Under the pieces are notes generated by a model. That model was given only the letters and a program-made list of their open reading frames with translations, was not told where the DNA came from and did no database searches. Source: an uncultured Clostridia bacterium (GTDB lineage Bacteria; Bacillota; Clostridia; Oscillospirales; Acutalibacteraceae). From it: DNA of 11,601 nucleotides. Of the stretch, positions 1-6,162 are shown one piece after another. Positions within the stretch are counted from its first letter, which is position 1. Each line of letters opens with the position of its first letter. Location: the NCBI GenBank assembly GCA_937902305.1, contig CALDHV010000144.1, forward strand, positions 1 to 11,601, given 5' to 3'. A program made the position numbers and the translations under genes.

Positions 1-170
1 GCGGTGATGAGCCAGATCCGCAAGGAGTTCGGCGAGATGGCGATCATGCGTCTCGGCGACCAGGAGGCGCAGGACATCCCGGTGATCTCGACGGGCGCGG
101 TGTCGCTCGACCTGGCGCTCGGCGTCGGGGGCTTGCCGCGCGGCCGCATCGTCGAGCTGTACGGCGAGGA
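1..170 (+). pseudogene. recA: RecA fragment, truncated before Walker A
   Basis: In frame 1 the translation runs from the left edge and matches the N-terminal part of bacterial RecA, the strand-exchange ATPase of homologous recombination. Recognisable pieces are the KEFGE...IMRLGD segment, VISTGAVSLDLALGVGGLP and RGRIVELYG, equivalent to roughly residues 14-65 of E. coli RecA. Normal RecA continues with P-E-S/T-S-G-K-T-T, the Walker A nucleotide-binding loop. Here the sequence becomes E-D-T-G-H-Y-W and turns into membrane protein, so no functional RecA is encoded. G+C is 119/170 (70%) against about 49% in the next 120 bases, and the codons are nearly all G/C-ending, suggesting a high-G+C source such as an actinobacterium. 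The reading frame stays open across the junction up to 687. I infer a foreign piece joined at or near 160-175, most likely an assembly chimera. Confidence 0.8.
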
Positions 171-687
171 TACGGGACATTATTGGTTTATTCTTGTGTC
201 GTCTTTCTACGTGTCGGGCTATGGCGGCATCAGCTTCCTGTGGTATTGGCTTCGCATCCCGAACAAATGGCGATATGCGTTGGTGACGGCGTTTTTTGTG
301 CTGTCGGCGGTCAGCAACACCCTGTTGCTGTATGTGCCGTTGCTGGTGATGCTCCCACTTCAGTATATCGCGGGTGCGAGCGATGTTTCTGCGTATAATT
401 TCTGTGAGGTCGCCGTGATGTCCGGCTTGCGGGATGAACGCAAGGCACGGTATTCCGGCATTATCAGTATGGGCGAAAATATCGGTATGCTGGCAGGCGA
501 GTTGATCGCAGGCGTTGCCTCGACCTATGTGCCCCTCAAGCATATCCACGGAGGGATCGGTGCCATCACGGTGGTGGCGGCGGTATTGTTTATGATCGTG
601 CTCGGCAGAAAGCCGTTTACGCAGTTGTTTGCCCGGCACGCACTGGAGGTGCCCGACAAAACCGAGCAACAATTACCGGAGGAATAG
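171..687 (+). CDS. MFS-type transporter, C-terminal half (5' end lost)
   Basis: From about base 171 the frame encodes a hydrophobic protein of about 170 residues with some five membrane-spanning stretches: around YWFILVSSFYVSGYG and FLWYWL, then ALVTAFFVLSAVSNTLLLYV, LLVMLPLQYIAGASDV, IGMLAGELIAGVA, and finally AITVVAAVLFMIVLG. The polar loop LRDERKARYSGIISMGENIGM between helices resembles the R-x-R-x-x-G loop that precedes late helices in major facilitator superfamily proteins, and the tail after the last helix is short and charged. This fits the C-terminal six-helix half of a roughly 400-residue MFS carrier; the N-terminal half is missing because the recA fragment is joined in its place. 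The stop lies 26 bases before the acyl-ligase start, so it probably shares an operon with the ligase and carrier protein. Substrate is unknown. A lysophospholipid or fatty acid transporter such as LplT, which partners acyl-ACP synthetase Aas in other bacteria, is an attractive but unproven comparison. Confidence 0.65.
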
Positions 688-713
688 TCTGATAGGGAAG
701 TGATCCTTTTTCG

Positions 714-2306
714 ATGAAAGACAAACAGAGCCCGTATGGTGAAGCACCGGAAATCTATGATTTCCGCGCGTTGATCGCGCAGTGCGGGTCGGAATATCGG
801 GATCGTCCCGCCTTTCGGTATCGGGAGCGCGGTGCGGGAATAGCGGAGATCACCTACGGCCGCTTTGCGCAGGATGTCGAGGCACTGGCGACCTATTGGC
901 TGGATACGCTCGGCACGGGTAAGCACATCGCGCTGATTGGCGCAAACAGCTATCGATGGCTTGTTTGCTATTTTTCGATCGTCAACAGCGGCAATGTCGT
1001 CGTTCCGATCGACAAGGAACTGAAAAGCGAAACGGTGGCATCGCTCTTGTCCCGCGCAGACTGCGGGGTGGTGCTGTATGCCAAGGCGTATCAGCCCGCC
1101 GTCATTCCGCCGGATGCCACGGCGCAATGCCTCGAGGATCTGGATGCCGCTATGGAAGCGGGACGGGCTTTGCTCGCGGCAGGCGACCGCCGCTATGCGG
1201 AGCTTGCGGTCGATCCGAACGCCACCTGCACCATCGTATTTACCTCCGGCACGACGGCACAGCCCAAGGGCGTGATGCTGTCCCCGCATAATATGATGGC
1301 GGATGCCGTCTATGGAGTTCGCAATTTGGTGACACCGCCCGGCACGGTCGTGACCCTGCCGCTGTATCACACCTTTGCGCTGACTTCGGGGATAGTGGTT
1401 CAGCTGCTGGTCGGAGCACCGATCTTCATCAACAGCAGTATGAAGCGGTTGCTCGACGATATACAGCTCGCTTCGCCGCGGCATATCTGCGTGGTGCCGA
1501 TGATCCTCAATGTGTTTTATGAGCGCATCTGGACGGTCATTCGGCAGAACGGCAACGAACGCAAGGTGCGGCACCTTATCCGGTTAAGCAACGTCCTTTT
1601 GCGGTGCGGTATTGATCTGCGACGGTGGTTTTTCCGCAGGATATGGCAGTCGTTCGGCGGACGGTTGGAAATGATCGTCTGCGGCGGCTCGGCGATTGAC
1701 GAGGAGATCATACGCGGCTTCCGCGATTTCGGCATCACCGTCATCAATGGCTACGGTATTACCGAATGCTCGCCGATCGTGGCGACGATGAACAAGCGAC
1801 ATTGCGATCCAACAGGGGTTGGGACGCCGTTGCCGGGGGTGAGCTGTCGGATCGAGGATGGCGAAATACTGGTCAAAGGGGATATTGTTTTCGTCGGGTA
1901 TTACCGCGATCCTCAGGCGACCGCCGAGGTACTGCGGGATGGTTGGTTCCACACGGGCGACCTCGGCAGACTGGACGAAAACGGCACCCTGTATATCACC
2001 GGCAGGCGGAAAAATCTGATCGTGCTGTCCAACGGCAAGAATGTATCTCCCGAGGAGCTGGAGCAGAGAATAGCGGTATTCCCCGAGGTGGTGGAGGTGC
2101 TGGTCTATGCTGAAAACGACCGCATCGTGGCGGAGGTTTTTCCTGATGCGGCTGTTTTGAATGTGCAGTCGGTGATCCGGGACAAGGTGGAGGAGCTGAA
2201 CCGCCATTTGGCGATATTTAAGCAGATTTCGTCGGTCAAGTTCCGCGATGCGGAGTTCCCCAAGACCGCGACGAAAAAAATAAAAAGAAATTATGCGAAG
2301 GTGTGA
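714..2306 (+). CDS. AMP-forming acyl-CoA/acyl-ACP synthetase
   Basis: A 530-residue ANL-superfamily adenylating enzyme, complete by length. It activates a carboxylic acid with ATP to an acyl-adenylate and transfers it to a thiol, either CoA or a carrier phosphopantetheine. Visible motifs are the phosphate-binding loop TIVFTSGTTAQPKG (173-186), the A5 motif NGYGITECSPIV (345-356), the hinge region GWFHTGDLG (410-418, Asp415 for ribose contact), GRRKNLIVLSNGKNVSPEELE split over 430-450, and the C-terminal PKTATKKIKR (516-525), where Lys522 sits at the catalytic lysine position. The usual Gly before that lysine is Lys521. The YGITEC motif and overall length favour the fatty-acid ligase branch over D-alanine ligase DltA. 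The start ATG has only a weak purine-rich site (AGGGAAGTG) about a dozen bases upstream. The stop overlaps the ribosome site of the acyl carrier gene 6 bases downstream, so the carrier is probably its acceptor. Chain length of the substrate cannot be read from sequence. Confidence 0.9.
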   Translation: MKDKQSPYGEAPEIYDFRALIAQCGSEYRDRPAFRYRERGAGIAEITYGRFAQDVEALATYWLDTLGTGKHIALIGANSYRWLVCYFSIVNSGNVVVPIDKELKSETVASLLSRADCGVVLYAKAYQPAVIPPDATAQCLEDLDAAMEAGRALLAAGDRRYAELAVDPNATCTIVFTSGTTAQPKGVMLSPHNMMADAVYGVRNLVTPPGTVVTLPLYHTFALTSGIVVQLLVGAPIFINSSMKRLLDDIQLASPRHICVVPMILNVFYERIWTVIRQNGNERKVRHLIRLSNVLLRCGIDLRRWFFRRIWQSFGGRLEMIVCGGSAIDEEIIRGFRDFGITVINGYGITECSPIVATMNKRHCDPTGVGTPLPGVSCRIEDGEILVKGDIVFVGYYRDPQATAEVLRDGWFHTGDLGRLDENGTLYITGRRKNLIVLSNGKNVSPEELEQRIAVFPEVVEVLVYAENDRIVAEVFPDAAVLNVQSVIRDKVEELNRHLAIFKQISSVKFRDAEFPKTATKKIKRNYAKV

Positions 2307-2312
2307 GGCAGT

Positions 2313-2540
2313 ATGTTAGAGCAAATAACAGAGATCATCCAGGATTATACCGGAAGAGACAACGTCGTTATTTCCGAAGACACGTCCTTGCAGACGGACA
2401 TTGAGCTCAATTCCTTTGAGCTGGTGCAGATCGTGTGCGAGATCGAGGAACGGTTTAACATCGAGATCCCGGATACCGAGATCGAGACCTTCAAAACCGT
2501 CGGAGATGTCATCCACTATCTGGAAGAAAACGCGCACTGA
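2313..2540 (+). CDS. Acyl carrier protein (phosphopantetheine-binding)
   Basis: A 75-residue acidic protein of the acyl carrier family, predicted four-helix bundle. The attachment serine is Ser34 within ELNSFELVQI; the usual motif is D-S-L, so here Asp is replaced by Asn33 and Leu by Phe35. The rest, EERFNIEIPD followed by FKTVGDVIHYLEENA, is typical of helix II to helix IV of ACPs. The ribosome site GAGG (2305-2308) overlaps the stop of the upstream ligase, so expression is coupled to it. The atypical D-S-L motif and its position beside an AMP ligase, not with fab genes, indicate a specialised carrier and not the housekeeping fatty-acid ACP. A DltC-like carrier is the main alternative, but the partner enzyme does not look like DltA and no dltB or dltD is nearby. 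Confidence 0.9.
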   Translation: MLEQITEIIQDYTGRDNVVISEDTSLQTDIELNSFELVQIVCEIEERFNIEIPDTEIETFKTVGDVIHYLEENAH

Positions 2541-2559
2541 CAGGAATAATTGCATAAAG

Positions 2560-2600
2560 CGGAGCGCCGTGTTGAGAGAAAACACGGCGCTCCGTTTTTT
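2560..2600 (+). terminator. Strong intrinsic terminator
   Basis: A perfect 14-bp stem, CGGAGCGCCGTGTT (2560-2573) and AACACGGCGCTCCG (2581-2594), encloses a 7-base loop and is followed directly by six T residues. It lies 20 bases after the acyl carrier stop and closes that operon. The permease gene arrives from the other strand and stops at 2611, so the same hairpin may also end that transcript, although the T run on that side is poor (CTTTATG). Confidence 0.95.
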
Positions 2601-2610
2601 GTTATGATAC

Positions 2611-3492
2611 TCAAAAGCACTTGATGCCGATCAGCGCACCGATGCACAGCAAAATGCCGATGGCGATGCGCGGCGTGATCTTTTCCTTATAGAACATCGC
2701 GCCGATCAGCGTCGTGATCACCGTTGCGCCACCGCCGATAATGGCGAAAAGCACCGCCGAGTTGGCGGTTTTGCCGGCGACGGTGGCAAACTGATTGATG
2801 AGCGTGACGGCGATCGCCAGGATAAAGATCGAGATCCACAGATATTGATTTGGCTTTTCGCCACGTTCGCGGTAGACCGGCAGAAATGCGCCGACCCCCA
2901 GTATGACCGCCGGGACGGCAAAGGTGAGCATCGAAAACAGCGCCACGCTGTCCTCGGGGCGGTAAACGGCAACGTATTTCTGGCACACCATCGTGACACC
3001 GTTGGCGAAAAAGGAGCCGATCAGCAGCAGCACCGTTCCTCCGGAGATGCGCGGGCAGACCTCGCGGGAGACTCTGCCGAGCCAGTAGATCGAGCCGAGC
3101 AGGATGGCGATGAGCAGCCACACGATCGGGTGTACCGGCTCATTGAAAAGCCATATCCCCACGATGCAGGGCACCAGCATTCCGGCGGTGCCGGCGACGG
3201 AGGACAGCGCCATCGTGCCGCTCTGCATTGCCAAAACGCCGAACAGCGTTGCGGCGACCAGCGCCAGCCCGGACAGGGCGGCGCAAATCACCGTGGCGAC
3301 CGACAGGGTGGCTTCAAAGCCGTCCATCGCCCAGACCACGACCGCGGCGGCGGTGGACAGCAGATCGGATACCGCCAGCACCCATATCCGTCCCCGGACG
3401 GTCTGCGGATAGTAGATGCTTTGCTGTTTTCCGAAATAGCCCTGCACGAACCGCAGGAGAAGAACGATCAATATGCAGGTGGTTGCGCTCAT
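2611..3492 (-). CDS. DMT/EamA-family permease
   Basis: A 293-residue, very hydrophobic protein with about ten predicted membrane helices in two halves, as in the drug/metabolite transporter (EamA) superfamily. The first helix is TCILIVLLLRFVQGYFGK. The repeat structure shows as the late-half helices AVLFAIIGGGATVITTLIGA and a short GILLCIGALIGIKCF ending typical of the family. I chose the ATG at 3492, although the frame stays open to 3561, because it has AAGGGGG about 9 bases upstream and begins right at the first membrane helix. The start lies two bases after the stop of the glycoside hydrolase, so the two are translationally linked. The linkage suggests movement of a sugar or related metabolite, but DMT substrates cannot be predicted from sequence alone. 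Confidence 0.85.
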   Translation of the reverse strand: MSATTCILIVLLLRFVQGYFGKQQSIYYPQTVRGRIWVLAVSDLLSTAAAVVVWAMDGFEATLSVATVICAALSGLALVAATLFGVLAMQSGTMALSSVAGTAGMLVPCIVGIWLFNEPVHPIVWLLIAILLGSIYWLGRVSREVCPRISGGTVLLLIGSFFANGVTMVCQKYVAVYRPEDSVALFSMLTFAVPAVILGVGAFLPVYRERGEKPNQYLWISIFILAIAVTLINQFATVAGKTANSAVLFAIIGGGATVITTLIGAMFYKEKITPRIAIGILLCIGALIGIKCF

Positions 3493-3494
3493 TA

Positions 3495-4787
3495 TCAAGT
3501 ATTCCCCCTTGCTGTGATCATCAGCACGCTCTGCGGCGGGAGGGTGGCGGGCATCGCGCAATCCTCGGCGCGTCTGTCCTCGACGATCCGCCGGCAGGCG
3601 ACGATTTTCGCATCGCCGAAGGATACATTGAGCGGCTTTTCGTCATTAGTGGGGTTGGCGAGCATCAGCAGGATGTCGCCGTCCTTTGCCGCCGCGACCG
3701 CGTAGGTGTCGGGGTCGTCGGAAACGACCGCGACCTGCGTCTGCCGGCGGTACAGCTCATTGAACATCGCAAAGGCATCATACAGCGGGAGCGGCTCACG
3801 CGTCATCGAATCAAACAGCCCCCGATAGCGGGAAACGCCGACACCGGCATCATAGAACATCGCGGTGTCGATCGGCAGATCCTGCATCAGCAGGAGGACG
3901 GCGGCATTGGCGGCGGTGTGTTCTGCCGTGCCGCGCTTATCAAAGAACATATTCCACTCGTTGAGGCTTGTTTCGGTGTCAGTGAAGCCATACTCGTCCA
4001 GCTTTTGCCGCGCATAGTCCGCCATCACGGCGATGCCGCGCATACTGTTGTAGTTGTGCCACGAGAAAAAGTCGAGCGGGCACCGGTTTTGCTGACAAAA
4101 GTCGAGGAATTGCTCAAAAAATCGGATCAAATACTGGTGATGCGGGTCTTCGCCGCCGCAGGTCAGCGCATAGAAGCCGCAACTGGCGTAGCCGCCGATC
4201 TTGAGCTGCGGGAACTTTTCCTTGAGATAGGTCGAGGCGGTACGGTACAGCTCAAAATACTGCTCCATCGTGCCGTACCACATTTGGTTTTGGTCGGGAT
4301 CATAATGACCGTCCGGCTCGTTCCAGATCTCCCAGTAGCGGATGGTAAAGCAAAAACCGTCCGCCCAGCCCTCGGTATAGTGCCGGATAATGCCCTCGCA
4401 GATCCTCGCCCATTGCAGATTGTCCTTGGGCGGGAAGGTGAAATAGCGCTTGACCCGGCAATAGTTTTCGATCGAGACACCGAGCCGGAAAAATGGCTCG
4501 ACATTCGCCGCGACCAGCTCCTTGATCAGCAGATCGGTGAAGGCGAAATCGTAGGAGGCGGGGTCGGCTGGGTCGGCATCAAAATCCGGGAAGATCTCCG
4601 GGATATCGACCATGTGGCGCAGACCGTTGAAGCCGCAGGTGACATCATGCAGACGCGAGAACGGGATGCCCGCTTCGGTCAAAAAGTGTATCATGCTGAA
4701 ATTAACGCCCGGGAGGGGCGGCTGACCGACGCCGTGTACCGGCTTGATCGTACCGCATTTTTTGCTTGCATCGACGGTGATTTTCAT
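3495..4787 (-). CDS. Glycoside hydrolase, clan GH-A, GH39-like
   Basis: A 430-residue protein with no signal peptide, so probably cytoplasmic, predicted to hydrolyse a small glycoside taken up by the cell. The (beta/alpha)8-type features are the acid/base motif YWEIWNEPDG (151-160, Glu157), a conserved FFSWHNYNS strand end (240-248), and the nucleophile motif SLNEWNM (274-280, Glu277). The spacing of about 120 residues between the two glutamates suits retaining clan GH-A enzymes. A small beta-rich C-terminal region (about 350-427) follows, containing DILLMLANPTNDEKPLNVSF. GH39 (beta-xylosidase, alpha-L-iduronidase) is the best match I can recall, but a neighbouring clan-A family is possible. 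The frame is open to 4883; the start at 4787 is preferred because AAAGG lies 9 bases before it and MKITVDA begins the domain, while ATGs at 4793 and 4796 are too close to that site. It has its own promoter and leads into the permease. Confidence 0.8.
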   Translation of the reverse strand: MKITVDASKKCGTIKPVHGVGQPPLPGVNFSMIHFLTEAGIPFSRLHDVTCGFNGLRHMVDIPEIFPDFDADPADPASYDFAFTDLLIKELVAANVEPFFRLGVSIENYCRVKRYFTFPPKDNLQWARICEGIIRHYTEGWADGFCFTIRYWEIWNEPDGHYDPDQNQMWYGTMEQYFELYRTASTYLKEKFPQLKIGGYASCGFYALTCGGEDPHHQYLIRFFEQFLDFCQQNRCPLDFFSWHNYNSMRGIAVMADYARQKLDEYGFTDTETSLNEWNMFFDKRGTAEHTAANAAVLLLMQDLPIDTAMFYDAGVGVSRYRGLFDSMTREPLPLYDAFAMFNELYRRQTQVAVVSDDPDTYAVAAAKDGDILLMLANPTNDEKPLNVSFGDAKIVACRRIVEDRRAEDCAMPATLPPQSVLMITARGNT

Positions 4788-4796
4788 ATCCATCAT

Positions 4797-4804
4797 CCTT
4801 TCTG
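4797..4804 (-). promoter_or_regulatory. Ribosome binding site deciding the hydrolase start
   Basis: On the minus strand the purine run AGAAAGG ends at 4797. It gives 9-base spacing to the ATG at 4787 but spacing of only 0-3 bases to the two ATGs at 4796 and 4793, so the downstream ATG is the more likely start. Confidence 0.55.
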
Positions 4805-4820
4805 TTCTGTGACCGGCTTC

Positions 4821-4848
4821 ATTATAAACGAAACCAAGAAAAAAGCAA
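4821..4848 (-). promoter_or_regulatory. Sigma-A-type promoter of the glycoside hydrolase
   Basis: Reading the minus strand, a consensus -10 hexamer TATAAT occupies 4826-4821 and a -35-like TTGCTT occupies 4848-4843, with a 16-base T-rich spacer. Transcription would start near 4814, about 27 bases before the hydrolase ATG. A second TATAAT on the same strand at 4899-4894 has no clear -35 partner. This promoter would let the hydrolase and permease be expressed separately from the oxidoreductase. Confidence 0.7.
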
Positions 4849-4867
4849 CCCGTTTTTTTACGAAACT

Positions 4868-4921
4868 TTTTCGGAAAGTACATCTTCCTGTCTATTATAC
4901 TCGTTCGAGATTTTCGGAAAA
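4868..4921. repeat. Two copies of an 11-bp palindrome upstream of the hydrolase promoter
   Basis: TTTTCGGAAAA at 4911-4921 is a perfect palindrome around one central base. TTTTCGGAAAG at 4868-4878 matches in 10 of 11 positions. Their centres are 43 bp apart, close to four helical turns, and both lie upstream of the -35 element on the minus strand (about -59 and -102). The arrangement looks like paired binding sites for a dimeric regulator. The regulator is not identified. Confidence 0.45.
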
Positions 4922-4953
4922 CAGTAAGATGGGTAACAGATGAATAATGGCCG

Positions 4954-5988
4954 TCACTTCTTTATTCCCAGTCCCCGTAGGTCGGCAATTTCCCCGTTTT
5001 TCTCCGCCTCGTACAGCTTCCATACCACCCGCAGGCTTTGCAACGATTCCCGCCCGGTGATCAGCGGCGTTGCCTTGCCCATAATGCAATCGGCAAAATG
5101 TGCCGCCTCCAGATGGACATGGTGCACCTCGTCCGTTTTTGGGAACTGCCGGGTGATCACACGCGGCTCGCTGTCGGATAGCCCCTCTCCCCATTCCTTG
5201 CGGAAGGTGACGGTTTCTTCAAAGGCATCGTAGTCAAGGAAACCGCCGGTGAAATGGATCTGAAAATCATAGTTATGCTTCGATCCCCGTGCGCCCCACG
5301 TGCCGAAATGATACGCCATCGCTCCGCTCTCGAACTCCATAACCATATTGGAGGTGCCTTCTCCCTCCAGCCACGGTGTGCCCACCCGACTGCCGAAATG
5401 GATCCCCCGCACCGGCTCACCCAGTATCCACAGCAGGATATCCACGTAGTGACAGCCGTGGCTGAAGAACTGACCGCCGCCCAGCGCGGCAACGGAATAA
5501 TCGAATCTCGGATCCTTGGTCCATTGCTCCGTCCAGATGGACATTTGGATCACATCGCCGTAGGTTTTGTCGTCTACGAGCTTTTTGATCATCTGCACCG
5601 CCGGCCAGTGCCGCACGGGATAGGCACACATCAGCAACAGCTCCGCCTGTTCGGCGGCTTGCGCCAGCTCAAGACATTCTTTTTCGGAATTGCACAACGG
5701 TTTTTCCATCAGGATATGCTTGCCTTTGCCGACAAAATACATCCCGCAGGAAAAATGAAGATTGTGCGGCAGAGCGATCAGCACCGCATCCACCCGATCC
5801 GTTATCTCGGTGTAGTCGGTCGTCCAATAACAAGCAGGTGTTCCGATATAGTCCGCCGCGTTTTTCGCCCGTTCTGCATCTATATCGCACACTGCCGTCA
5901 CCACACAGTTTGTCAAGTGCTTCGATCCTCGTACGTGTTCAAATCCCATATTTCCGCATCCGATGATCCCCAACCGTACTTTTTCCAT
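4954..5988 (-). CDS. Gfo/Idh/MocA-family NAD(P)-dependent oxidoreductase
   Basis: A 344-residue protein with an N-terminal Rossmann fold, VRLGIIGCGNMG (4-15, G-x-G-x-x-G at 10-15), the acidic end of the second strand at CDIDAER (34-40), and the family motif EKPLCNS (95-101) whose Lys96 binds the cofactor and substrate. The second domain carries GGGQFFSHGCHYVD (170-183); His180 is the expected catalytic histidine, while the Asp usually found four residues earlier is Ser176. Members oxidise or epimerise sugars and inositols, or act in NAD-dependent glycosidase-like chemistry. The start at 5988 is set by AAAGGAG about 7 bases upstream and by the Rossmann strand beginning at once. The gap of 166 bp to the hydrolase contains no obvious terminator, so read-through into it is possible. 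It diverges from an AraC-type regulator, which likely controls it. Specific substrate unknown. Confidence 0.9.
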   Translation of the reverse strand: MEKVRLGIIGCGNMGFEHVRGSKHLTNCVVTAVCDIDAERAKNAADYIGTPACYWTTDYTEITDRVDAVLIALPHNLHFSCGMYFVGKGKHILMEKPLCNSEKECLELAQAAEQAELLLMCAYPVRHWPAVQMIKKLVDDKTYGDVIQMSIWTEQWTKDPRFDYSVAALGGGQFFSHGCHYVDILLWILGEPVRGIHFGSRVGTPWLEGEGTSNMVMEFESGAMAYHFGTWGARGSKHNYDFQIHFTGGFLDYDAFEETVTFRKEWGEGLSDSEPRVITRQFPKTDEVHHVHLEAAHFADCIMGKATPLITGRESLQSLRVVWKLYEAEKNGEIADLRGLGIKK

Positions 5989-6018
5989 ATTGGTCACTCC
6001 TTTGTTTTGTTTACGCTT

Positions 6019-6047
6019 ATTGTATCGGCGGGGAGGTAAAGAAACAA
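6019..6047 (-). promoter_or_regulatory. Promoter of the oxidoreductase gene
   Basis: On the minus strand a -10 TACAAT (6024-6019) lies 17 bases after a -35-like TTGTTT (6047-6042). Transcription would begin near 6012, leaving a short leader that contains the AAAGGAG ribosome site. The weak -35 element is typical of a promoter that needs an activator. Confidence 0.6.
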
Positions 6048-6064
6048 GCGACAAAAAGACAGAA

Positions 6065-6104
6065 AAATGATAAGATCGGACAAAACGAACGCTTTTTATC
6101 ATTT
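6065..6104. promoter_or_regulatory. Candidate AraC-type operator (9-bp inverted repeat)
   Basis: AAATGATAA (6065-6073) and TTATCATTT (6096-6104) are exact reverse complements separated by 22 bases, with centres 31 bp or about three helical turns apart. The pair sits between the two divergent promoters, upstream of both -35 elements. That is the usual place for an activator site shared by a regulator and its divergent target. A hairpin in RNA is less likely because the repeat lies upstream of both predicted transcription starts. Confidence 0.55.
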
Positions 6105-6109
6105 CTTTC

Positions 6110-6138
6110 TTGACAGAGAAAAGTATGGCTGATACACT
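6110..6138 (+). promoter_or_regulatory. Strong promoter of the AraC-family regulator
   Basis: A consensus -35 TTGACA (6110-6115) and -10 TACACT (6133-6138) are separated by exactly 17 bases. TG one base before the -10 makes it an extended -10 as well. Transcription should start near 6145, giving a leader of about 18 bases before the GTG at 6163. Confidence 0.8.
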
Positions 6139-6162
6139 GGCAATAACAAGATAGCGGGAAAG

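Noticed and set aside
525..1574. Minus-strand frame of 349 codons opposite the acyl ligase
   Set aside because: It spans the transporter/ligase boundary antisense and has no recognisable domain; the plus-strand ligase motifs are decisive.
714..2540. DltA/DltC teichoic acid D-alanylation pair
   Set aside because: The ligase carries a fatty-acid-ligase-like YGITECSP motif, and neither dltB nor dltD is adjacent.
4894..4899. Second TATAAT (minus strand) as another hydrolase promoter
   Set aside because: No acceptable -35 hexamer is found 16-18 bases upstream, so it is probably chance in an A+T-rich gap.
2845..4943. Long plus-strand open frames opposite the permease and hydrolase
   Set aside because: Their translations are rich in Arg, His and Gln with no family resemblance. 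They are antisense shadows of G+C-rich genes on the minus strand.
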